A stretch of DNA of 22,558 nucleotides. Origin: Suillus spraguei (Eukaryota > Basidiomycota > Agaricomycetes > Boletales > Suillaceae). The notes beneath the pieces were generated by a model that did not search any database, was not told the origin of the DNA, and saw only the letters and a list, made by a program, of their open reading frames with translations. The stretch is from the NCBI GenBank assembly GCA_016800925.1, contig JABCPU010000887.1, positions 1 through 22,558 of the forward strand, given 5' to 3'. Numbering within the stretch: the first letter of the stretch is position 1; each line of letters opens with the position of its first letter. Shown here one piece after another: positions 9,718 through 18,394 of this stretch. The translations under genes and the position numbers were made by a program.

Positions 9718-10658
9718 ATGATGTTTCGAAGACTTGCCCAATTCCTCCTTGCCCTCGCCATCCCCACTCTCGTCTCAGCTCATGGTTTTGTACAGCAGGT
9801 GACGATCGATGGCACCGTCTACATGGGCAATAAATTGAATGTGGAAACCCCTGCCCCTTCTATCATCCGCCTTGTCAACACGAACAGTCCCGTCCAGGGT
9901 GCTAACAACCCGTTCCTTAATTGTGGACAAGACGCTCAGTTTGCTTCTCTGGTCGGAAATGCAAACCCTGGCTCTCAGCTTGAAATTTTATGGGTCGGAG
10001 AAATAGACGGATCATGCAACGTACGTGACTTCATACAATGCCATAGATCGACAAGTGATCATCAGTCTGCAGTGGCCGCATGACACAGGCCCAATAATGC
10101 ACTACATGGCCGAGTGCGACGGTTCTTGCTTAACATACGACTCGACGAATGCTGAGTGGTTCAAGATATCCGAACTCGGTTTCGAGGCGGATGGCAGTAC
10201 TGGTATCAAGCAAACTTGAGTTAGTACTGTGCATACTTTGCTGTACTTGTGCTCATGTGTCCCGCAGTGTCTGGAGTTCCCGCAAATGTGACGATCCCGA
10301 ACACTCTCGCACCAGGAAATTACCTGCTTCGGTCGGAGATCATCTCCCTTCATAATGCGATGACACTAGGAGGCGCTCAGTTTTACCCTTCGTGCATTCA
10401 ACTTCAAATTGGCGTTCCCAGACTGAGGGTCCGATGTCGAGTGAGGAGTGCACATTCCCTGGTGGTTATTCTGATGATGATCCTGGTATCCTAATACCAA
10501 ACGTGAGCCATTTTCTCGCTTGATTCTTGTATGAATTAACCATTGATCACGCACAGATCTTCAACACGCCCTATGAGTACATATTCCCTGGCCCTCCTGT
10601 CGCAAGTTTCGTAATGTCCACCCCCGAGTCCAACGGCGACAGGGCAGTGCATGCGTAG
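9718..10658 (+). pseudogene. AA9 (GH61) lytic polysaccharide monooxygenase, copy 1, frame-broken
   Basis: Secreted copper enzyme family that cleaves cellulose oxidatively. Exons: 9718-10020, 10073-10219, 10268-10502, 10557-10658; introns of 52, 48 and 54 nt. A signal peptide (FRRLAQFLLALAIPTLVSA) ends before HGFVQQVTIDG, giving the N-terminal copper-brace histidine. The second brace histidine is in WPHDTGPIMHYM, and the axial tyrosine in [26 protein letters not shown] and EYIFPGPPVASF complete the domain. Three lesions break it relative to copy 2. One base is lost before TGGTATCAAGC (about 10200), which stops the protein at 10217-10219. One G is lost at about 10412. About 76 nt are deleted near 10612, so the basic tail seen in copy 2 is out of frame. 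All catalytic residues survive. The first two lesions could be sequence errors; the deletion is real. Confidence 0.85.
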
Positions 10659-10785
10659 TGATCGTTCCACCATTGAGGATATTGTCAAGCGAGACAGCAG
10701 GAACAAGCGGAAGCACAAGCGGAGACTCGTCAGTGTGCACCAAATGCGAATATTGACTGGCGAGACGTCTCTCTCCCTCATGATT

Positions 10786-11533
10786 TTTATTTATTCCAAT
10801 TTCTGTCCTTTGCAGAGTAATACTCTATGTAGGACATTACGATCTAGTATAAGGGACCCTAGTGTTCCGTGTGCATCTCCCGAACACGCGAATGCCCTGA
10901 TGTGAGGCATACCCAAGTCTGCCGTTTCCGCCGGGCGTTTTAGACGCGCTGTTCGATGCATGAAATGACTTTCAACTTTGTATACGTGGTGATTGGTCTA
11001 TCGTATGTGCAGCTTACACGTACTCGGCCGCATGGTGCTGGTTGGTACAGGAATTCGTGGCGCAAGCATATAGTAATAGGATGGTCCTTGGGGTAGAAGG
11101 AGTGGCCGATACCTTTGTGCTTGACATGCGCCGGGAGCGGCGAGGTGATTCCATGTAGGTGAGTGGTTGGTGGTGTACAGGTGGTGTACATGGTGTACAT
11201 AGTGTTGGTACGTGGGATGGGAGATTGATGGATGATTTGCAGTAGCGGTATGTTCAAGTGTTCTACAAATTTACGGAGCTATGTCAGTCTGGTGGTTTGC
11301 GTGGCAGAGGTACTTTGCCGAAGGTCTTATTCAAACGCTTTGTGGAGTTAACGAAGTAGATAATGTGAGGAGTTGCGGAGGGATCTGAGAGGAGATAGGA
11401 TAGGGACATGGCGTTACGACCTAGTGCTTATATGCCATTCCCTGCGATAGTGTGGGCAGTCAAGGAGGAAATGTGGGGCTATGTCGTTGATGTTTGAACA
11501 AAACGGACGTTTGGGCGATGGAGATTTGCCTTC
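10786..11533 (-). mobile_element. 5'-truncated LINE-type (non-LTR) retrotransposon insertion
   Basis: Copy 2 of the AA9 region lacks these about 750 bases. The insert is flanked by CTCATGATT (10777-10785) and CTCATAATT (11534-11542), where the empty site has CTCATGATT once (19526-19534). On the minus strand the 5' end codes for the C-terminus of a non-LTR reverse transcriptase polyprotein. It shows APHFLLDCPHYRREWH (about 11470-11420) and, after a frameshift, LSYLLSDPSATPHIIYFVNS up to TGA at 11286-11284. About 490 bases of 3' untranslated sequence follow, with a TGTAC/GGTGT-rich tract at about 11160-11210. An A-rich tail (AATAAATAAAAA) abuts the target repeat. Truncated 5' end, 3' A-rich tail and target repeat are the signs of target-primed insertion. 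I cannot name the clade. Confidence 0.85.
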
Positions 11534-11868
11534 CTCATAATTATCATAGAACAAGGCTTGACTCGTGGTACTGCGTGCCTTATGTATCTAACACGATCTT
11601 TTTCAACTCACTCTCATTTCGGCTCCTTTGAAGCGGGCTACTTTCTACTGCATGTGCGTTCTGCTTTATATATACCCTGTAGGGAATGGGTCTTGTCAGG
11701 ACCTTGATAATACCCATTGAACCCAGGTTAGCAGAGGCCCAAACTTAGTCAAAGCACTGACATTCGCAACACCCTTGATCAATCTGTCTTCGTTCCTTGC
11801 ATTTATGTATAATACGATCCCCAGTCTCTGTAAGTGACCCCACAAGTCATGATGAAGTCGGCCTCCCC
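11534..11868 (+). repeat. Module L downstream part, copy 1
   Basis: Duplicate of 19526-19870. Shared blocks include ATTATCATA-AA-AAGGCTTGAC, CACTGCGTGCC-like, GTTCTGCTTTATATATACC, CTTAGTCAAAGCAC and CACAAGTCA/CATAAGTCA. Homology fades near GTCGGCCTCCCC. It has no conserved open frame and is probably the 3' flank of the AA9 gene. Confidence 0.75.
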
Positions 11869-12301
11869 TGGATCAAACTAGTGGCATTATTATACCCTCA
11901 TTATTGTACGTTTGTACATTATTTTATGCTGTGCTTTGTTGAAGCAGGTGACATGGATGGTGACACCCAAGTCATCCCCATGGGGAGGACCATGAACTGA
12001 TCCAGTGAGGTTAACATCATCTTGCCGGTTGCATGGTGCGGTATTGCACAATCAAGCGCGACTTGTGTGAAGTCAGCTATTACCCGCTGAGCCGAGTGAG
12101 GGGAAGACATGGGTGATGGCAAAGACAGAGAGGAGATAACAATAACACCAAGGTAAATTGGTAGAGGTGGCCATCTCTGACAGGCAAACACAACCCGCTG
12201 TCCAGCCAAGGAAAGTCACAGATACATCTTGTATACATCACGACCATGCGCTAATCATACAAATATTCTCCCATGCAGCCGGTTCAGACCAATAGCAGCT
12301 G
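11869..12301. other. Intergenic region between AA9 flank and small minus-strand gene
   Basis: Short overlapping frames exist on the minus strand but none carries a recognisable domain or is duplicated elsewhere. I see nothing else in this stretch. Confidence 0.4.
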
Positions 12302-12951
12302 TCAGCTGCTACTCCGGGTCTCCTTGAATTTCGAATACTTATTCCACATTTTCGAACTCCAGTACTTCTTGTTCGAGTCGGGAGCTGGCTCAAGGACGAT
12401 CTGGAGTGATGAATGGTCATAAAAAAAGCCAAAAGATCAGCGATGAAAACAAACGTAGGTCCAATTTCCATCATCGTTGAGAACCCACACATTGTTTTCA
12501 TCCTTTGCATGGATCCTGCGGATAAAGGTGATAATTGAATTTCGATTACAATGGGGACCGAAGACTGCACTCACTCAAATTTCTGCCGTCGTCGCTGGAC
12601 AACTGGAGCACTCGGGGAGCAGGGTAACCTTTGACTTTGTTATCCTATGATCTCACGCTGTTAGCAACCTTGCATCTGTCGACGCCAGATAGCTCAACCT
12701 CCTTGTCGACCCCAATGTACACACTTGTCACAGTATCAAATAGATTCACAAGATGCTGAACCTGGTCTGTGACTATCACTTGGATCTACGGACATTGATG
12801 AGCACAGGAAGCACCCCGCTGTGATGATGCACACGTACGATATTACCAGCGTCGTTGGCAACAAATTCCTTATTTCCTGACATGCAAACGTACCGGTTTG
12901 GATACCGGACATTGGAAATCCTGTAGTTTCCAGGGGGATCATATTGCTCAT
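12302..12951 (-). CDS. Small unrecognised cytosolic protein, possibly beta-trefoil, two homopolymer frame breaks
   Basis: Five exons on the minus strand: 12951-12839, 12785-12699, 12644-12575, 12515-12455, 12400-12302. Introns of 53, 54, 59 and 54 nt are GT..AG, and the second has a perfect TGCTAAC branch site before CATAG. The reading starts at ATG 12951 after a TATA box and a CAACAATG context. It has GNYRISNVRYPNRYVCMSGN, IQVIVTDQVQHLVNLFDTV, QKFEIHAKDENNVWVLNDDG and IVLEPAPDSNKKYWSSKMWN. The frame only holds if one C is added in each of two C runs (plus-strand G runs 12933-12937 and 12614-12617). The short strand-like segments, absence of a signal peptide and length of about 145 aa recall fungal beta-trefoil proteins (I66-type protease inhibitors or ricin-B-like lectins). 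That is a guess from pattern only. A degraded paralogous exon lies at 16709-16888. Confidence 0.6.
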
Positions 12952-13033
12952 TGTTGATTGAAGATTCTATTGAGTATTGATTGAGAGAGGGTTGTTGATA
13001 GAGGCTGACGACAGCTTGAGGGTACGCTGCGAC

Positions 13034-13040
13034 CTTTATA
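13034..13040 (-). promoter_or_regulatory. TATA box of the small minus-strand gene
   Basis: TATAAAG on the minus strand stands about 83 bases before the ATG at 12951. It is followed by a pyrimidine-rich leader (CAACAACCCTCTCTCAATC) and a CAACAATG start context. The arrangement is that of a strong fungal promoter. Confidence 0.65.
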
Positions 13041-13831
13041 CCCGGCTGAAAGCTCTATTACTGGTTCCAGATAGGCCCAAGTCAGCATCACCCTCCGTCT
13101 GAGCAATTGGTCGTGGGATCACTTAGATTCGGGCACTGATCAGACACCGGATTCTGTTGGGGATAAGTTCTTTATAAAGGACCTCCGGTTATTCCTTGCA
13201 ACTACTTTTATAGCTTATCATATGACAGACCTGGCTGGAATTCATTGTTCCCCTTACCGCTGTTTTTTGTGCAGCTCGAAAAACAAAAGGGCCCCGCTTG
13301 ACTGTTGCTAAAATTGTCCTAATAGTCAATGGGATTCGTACTTAAAGATTTAACCATCCTGGTGCCCAACGCTGACACTTGGAGTCTAAGGCTACGCCAT
13401 GCCTCTTGCCTCCCAACACTGCACCCGAATGACAAACACATCGTCGGCCTGTCGCCATATCGTATCAAAGCAAATTTGTTACAAAACATCTAGGTGCTCT
13501 ACTTACACATACCCGATTTTTTCGACGCCGATGTCGAGGTGTCATAAACTTTTTGTATATTAGGAACCGTCACGGATACTGATAGTGATGTGATGTTACG
13601 AGTACTGTGTATACTGTAAAACTTATAACAGCCTGTTATCAAACAAAGGAGAATTCGAGAATTTCAACTGTATTTTTTCAATTAGCCACGAGGGGCGAAG
13701 ATAGACATGGCGATTGGTAGTAGCACAACATCTGAGGTCTGTTTGACCATCTGTGGTTAAATGAATATATCATCGACCACTTGAATAACGTACTTTGCAA
13801 GTAGTCTGTCACTGTCTATGACTATATTTAT
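13041..13831. other. Intergenic region, tandem minus-strand genes
   Basis: About 790 bases between the promoter of the small gene and the stop of the DUF6533 gene. There is a second TATA-like CTTTATAAAG at about 13170-13179. No gene, repeat or RNA was identified. Confidence 0.4.
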
Positions 13832-15788
13832 TCAAACTATTGCCTCCTGGTGCCGACTGTATTCATCGTCCGCAGGGCGGAATGTAGCAGTCACTGCTGG
13901 GCAGGTGAAGGAGGCACAAACTTCGCTGTCTCGCTGTCCTTGAGAGGATACATCACCATCAAGAGCTCCCGCATGACCTTGCGTTTCGAACAATTCTGTT
14001 CTCATTGGAGAAGTGCGGGAGCTAGGAGTTGGTGATTGTAGCTTCGTGATATCTTGGACGGGCTTTTGAAAACCGAAACAGACTGGGAATTTGCTTCTGA
14101 GATGTATGTCGAGTGGTGCAGAGTTACGTGTGCCCTCCTTCTTTAAGCTGAGGGTGATGCGTGACATCATTGTGACCTTATATAGGCCGAGGATAAGATG
14201 GAACAGGAATTCATAATCTGCGTAAATCGAACTGACCGTTAATCTGCAAAATTTATCCAAGGATATTCGGAAATCAGCTCCCAGATCCACCGATTGACCA
14301 CACTTACATAAGTTCAAGTCTGAAAAGAATAATTTCAGTTTCAGGGGATGTCAGTCAACTATGCACATGACACATAGAAGACGTACTGTCCCGTAATGTT
14401 CTTCAAACCTGACGGAGCCCTCACGATCATAATGGTAAAGATGAGGTTTATGGCACACATTACACTATTAAATCAAATCATATATAAAAGTCCGCAATTG
14501 TTCGATCCAGGGGCGTACCTGTAGAATAAAACACCATCTGTGAATAGTGTGTGGACGATATGCCCTGCCTCCTTATTTTGTATCGAGGGCAATGTTCGGC
14601 TCAAAGTCAAGGCAAAGATGACTGTGTCATAGCAAAGAGGGACCCATGCCCATGCAGATGCAAAGCTCCCTCTATATTCGTTTTCAGTATTCTACTCGCT
14701 AAAAAACATGGATAACATACACACGATCAGAGAACTCCATGCGACAGGCTGTATGAAAACCATGAGTAGATGAGATAAGAAGCGTCCAGATAGATAGCTT
14801 CACGGTGCATAAAAGGAGAGCTGTGAACAGCTGATCAACAGATGAGCTGAACCTGAATTACACAGTAAATGACTTCGGCACTCACCCATGCCATGAGATA
14901 ACAGCCAAGCGCCAACTGCTACCCAAACAAGAAATAATGATGCCACAAGGATCGTAACATATCTATTATTGCAGTACATAGCTCGCACGCTGACGGATAG
15001 GATTCAGGATATGTGCATGGTGATTACTGGTACATTTCAATCGAGAACTCACCGCAGGAACATCATCAGTCCCACAACTTGAATCCCAATTGCCGTCATA
15101 GCCCCCTCGTACCGAACAAAATGCCGACATCTATGCACTTGTCACAATGCATTGAAGTTTAGAATTGGGTGTCTTACTTCTACATTTCGCGTTAGATTGT
15201 CTTCATCGGAGAAAGACAGAAAACACCTGACTATAAACGACCAAGAAGGCAGGCTATGTGCTTCATGATAATTGAATTGTCACTGACTGTTCGATACGAC
15301 AGGTGTTCGGACTTACCAACAAGGTTCACGATGAAACCAATGGGTGTGAGGTACCGATTCTACACTCAAGTCAGGCAGGAAGCATCAGTTCCTGGCCACC
15401 AACGTACAAGTAAGAATAAGAACGTTACTGAAATTTGACGTCACCACAAAGCAAAAATATATATAGACAAGCTTACAGAGTTTCTTTGGACGACCCCATA
15501 TGATCTCCACCTGTGGTGGGTCAGCCAATGTGCCAACAAAATAGCGAAGACAGACCTCGTCCGCAAAAGTGATCGCATGATCCCATACTAGGATTGTGAA
15601 ACCAAGGGCGCCAACAGCCTTTAGATGTCTCCTCAACCTGCAGCATTGTATTGTATACTTAAAATAACCCACAACAGCTTGAGAACTGGTAGAAAGGTTT
15701 AGGAAACGAGGACATAGCATGGGATAGGACATGGCACTTACGATTCCAGTGCCTCACTGATGATTTCAGCATTCACTGGGACCGACAT
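13832..15788 (-). CDS. DUF6533-family fungal seven-helix membrane protein
   Basis: Member of a large basidiomycete family of multi-helix membrane proteins of unknown role. The start at 15788 gives MSVPVNAEIISEALES. Exons I can fix: 15788-15742, 15685-15556, 15510-15477, 15427-15408, 15359-15317, 15130-15053, 14989-14886, about 14691-14519, 14464-14387, 14319-14308, 14243-14237, 14176-13832. The DUF6533 signature is GALGFTILVWDHAITFADE then VEIIWGRPKK, TFLFLLNRYLTPIGFIVNL and CRHFVRYEGAMTAIGI. Later come the helix VTILVASLFLVWVAVGAWLL, ASAWAWVPLCYDTVIFALTL, INLIFTIMIVRAPSGLKN and TVTMMSRITLSLKK. The tail after that is a polar, Ser/Thr-rich cytosolic end of about 100 residues. The junctions between 15317 and 15130 and between 14886 and 14691 are unresolved, so small exons or lesions may hide there. 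Family assignment is firm. Confidence 0.85.
14237..14243 (-). other. 7-nt microexon of the DUF6533 gene
   Basis: ATTAACG lies between a TTTTGCAG acceptor (ending 14244) and a GTCAGT donor (from 14236). With the preceding 12-nt exon (14319-14308, ACTTGAACTTAT) it bridges GQ to LELILTVTMMSRITL, the conserved end of the last helix in this family. Flanking introns are 64 and 60 nt. Confidence 0.75.
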
Positions 15789-16708
15789 TGTCAGCGTGAC
15801 TCGTAGACCAAACAGTTGCGCTGTGAATAGAAGTGCAAGTGGTACCGCTGATCCTGAGGAAAAAAAAACTTATGTAGGGAGTCAGACCAGTGAAAACTCA
15901 CTGCTTATAAACATATATTCATAATGGCGAAAAGGAGTGGAAGTCGGATTAGGCTTAATGACAGCTGTGCTCACAACGTGAACGATGCTAAGCTCGCTAA
16001 GCCACAGCCTGCGAGGCATTTGTACTTTACGTGATCACAAGGAAGTTCACGGTAACTCTCTTGAATTATATCTGAAATTAAACTTGAGGTAAATTTTTGT
16101 TTGCCCTATAGATCGGAACCGAGCTCGGGCAAGCGAGAAGGTTCTTTGACATCCTGACCAAACTGGTGGTGCTTGTCCCGTCCCCCAGTACGTCAAGGTT
16201 AATTGATGTTAAATAAGAAAGATTCAATGAAACCTTTCTTCGAGTACTTCGAGGTCCATAATCCGTGAGCCAGCAAAAAACAAGCAAAAGCATAACAAGA
16301 GCACCGTGCCTATTACAAAACCCTCGATAGGGAAAGAGCGACTATCTTCATCCGCCTAAGGTTTGCTTAGGGACACTAGACCAACATGGATACTTAAGCA
16401 CTCGTGGGTCAGTTAAGTCAACCTACAAATTGGATGACGTACAACCACAAGCACGACTGCAATGGCTGATTGGGAAATGGAGCCCTGCAGCTTTGCATTG
16501 ATCCTCAGATAGTCAAAAGTTCCCTGACTATCCTTTGTGTCCATCTGCTGTCAATCCGCGGCGACAGAAAACATATTTGATTCGATTATATCTGCAACAA
16601 AAACACAATTAAAAGACAAAAAGCAGTGAACCAACGATAAGTATGACGGAAGCAGGCTGTGTCACGTGCCGAGATGATACAACTCGCCCACTGCCTGCTA
16701 ACAGGTTT
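15789..16708. other. Intergenic region upstream of the DUF6533 gene
   Basis: About 920 bases. A TTTATAAG element on the minus strand near 15902-15911 and a T9CCTCAG acceptor near 15858 could be promoter and 5'-leader intron of the DUF6533 gene. A minus-strand frame of 71 codons at 16078-16293 has no recognisable domain. I see nothing else. Confidence 0.4.
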
Positions 16709-16888
16709 TCACGAGCTGCTGAGCGCGGTTTGAGGACCGGCAAAAAAGCAGTCCCGATAGAGCACAAGGGACTTCAATATACAAATACAATAGGTCTCCT
16801 TGTATTCCGAAACAGCTATCTCCGGGTCGGGCACCTCTTCGAACGACCAGTACTTCGAATATCGGTCACTGTCGTCCGGAACCCACTT
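16709..16888 (-). pseudogene. Degraded paralogue of the last exon of the small 12.3-kb gene
   Basis: After a TAAACTCAG acceptor the minus strand reads KWVPDDSDRYSKYWSFEEV and runs on to TGA at 16709-16711. It aligns with the last exon of the gene at 12302-12951. Shared DNA blocks are AAGTACTGG-GTTCGAA, TTCG-AAT-CAAGGAGACC and, behind the coding part, TATTTGTAT. No matching upstream exons (the FEIHAKDENN part) could be found, so this is taken as a fragment. It could also be a diverged gene whose first exons I failed to see. Confidence 0.45.
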
Positions 16889-17061
16889 CTGAGTTTAACA
16901 GATGCATCAACAGAAGGGAGAAACACAAATAATGGCAAGTACGCACTGGTACTTGACAATCACTCAGCAGTTTGACCTGCGATATTGTGCATTGTCCGAT
17001 GATGTATCCAGAGGGAGAATCAGGGTGTGAGATGGCATCATGGTGATCAACAAGTCACGGC

Positions 17062-17325
17062 TTGGGCTATCATGCACATGCATCATGAGCGAAGTTTGAA
17101 CCCGCTCGTGAACCGCGTGGCTGTGCGTCTTACTCCCTGGCTTTTGCAAGCACCAAAACTTCGCCTAATACTGAGACGGTGACCCAGTACGGCTTCGCAA
17201 TCCTGAATAAAGATCAATGGATACCCAGTACCCGGTTACCGGTCACTGGGTAAAATAAAGTTTGAATTTCCAACGTTGAGTTTCATCAATCACACGACCG
17301 ACTTATGTAATAAGGTGTAGTACAA
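17062..17325 (+). repeat. Upstream module P, copy B (no DUF4238 gene behind it)
   Basis: Duplicate of 20432-20700. Shared blocks include ATCATGCAC-TGCATCAT, CATGAGCGAA-TTTGAACCC, AAAACTTCGCCT-ATACTGAGAC, AATGGATACCC and GTTTCATCAATCACA. It also matches copy A at CCGGTCACTGG and GTAGTACAA. Here it is followed within about 70 bases by the upstream part of module L instead of a DUF4238 gene. It holds a nested inverted repeat at 17224-17250 (CCCAGT ... ACTGGG around CCGGTTACCGG). Confidence 0.75.
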
Positions 17326-17389
17326 TGTCGCGATTACCGCAGCGTTCTGGCTGGCTGGTGTGAGAACCATGGACCGAACCACGGAGAAC

Positions 17390-18394
17390 GAGAACCAACC
17401 ATGGTTCTGAGCACCAAGTGCCACGTATGCCCTCCTTTCATCGTTAGTGTGCGATGCCAAGAGCAACATGCGCCATGAAATCAAAGGAACGAGCGACCTG
17501 ATGCAGCTTGTGTGATGGCGAGTTTGCGGCACATAGGATGGAGGAACAAAGCGAGCGAGACTCAGTGAGTGGAGTTCTGTGTTGATTAAAAACAATGGTT
17601 GAAAACTGACTTCGCATGTCTCCAGAAACCAATATCACCTGCGTCCACCTCGAGTTTGACCGTCATTTGAGCGCATCGAATCAGCTCAAGGAGACAATCA
17701 GCTAGAGACGCGTCACGAGATTCCAGCTGCCTACATCGACAAGGAATTTTGTTGTTTTAACAAGTTGCCCTAGACTCGAGGCCAGCCTTGTCAATCATGG
17801 AGAACTGTGCTGACAACATCAGGCGCAACAGGTAATTGGGTGTTGAATTTCCTCTGTGCACGTCTCCCTGTGGATTTGCTTCGTGGCTTATTTTTTTTGC
17901 CTATTTTTATCTGGCAAAACTTGCTCAAGTGATACCGCACGGTAGGTGGGCTTTAACTTTTCTCAACGCCACAGATAAAGCCGCCGGCAGGATGTTGAGA
18001 AGCCCGACTTGATCCGGTGACTTGAAAAAAATGGAACTCGCGTAACTTGCTCGTCCTCCAGCTTTGATTGATAAGGTGGAAGCGAGGAACACGTATAAGC
18101 GGTAAGCATTCAATCAATTGAGAATCATACAATGAAATGAGCTGCCTTACGTTTTGTCCGTTGTTCTGATTCAGCCCATGGAACAGCGCTATAAAAAAGA
18201 CTGTTGAAATGCGTCCTCTTATGGTCCTCGCAGGTGGTCTGTGATATAGAAAGCTCTATTGTCTATGCACAACAGTCAGGGAACTCCTTATTTAAACGTT
18301 GAGCTCTCTCTGGGCAACTTTGTTTATTGTGAACATTTATCCTTTCCTTCCGTCCTTCCTCGCATCTCTTTCTTTCTCCTGACATTGTTCATCC
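17390..18394 (+). repeat. Module L upstream part, copy 2
   Basis: Duplicate of 8829-9717, with about 100 extra bases near 18130-18240. It contains the conserved TATTTAAA at 18289-18296 about 100 bases before the AA9 start and a CT-rich leader. Frames on the minus strand are not conserved with copy 1 and are judged non-coding. Confidence 0.75.
18289..18296 (+). promoter_or_regulatory. TATA-like box of AA9 copy 2
   Basis: TATTTAAA stands in the same context (AACTCCT before it) as TATTTAAG of copy 1. It is 99 bases before the ATG. Confidence 0.55.

Noticed and set aside
10940..11257. Minus-strand frame of 105 codons inside the LINE insert
   Set aside because: It lies after the reverse transcriptase stop, in the expected 3' untranslated part, and shows no domain I recognise. 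I kept it as part of the mobile element.
16643..16975. Plus-strand frame of 110 codons
   Set aside because: The opposite strand carries the exon similar to the small gene's last exon. The plus frame has no recognisable motif and is taken as its shadow.
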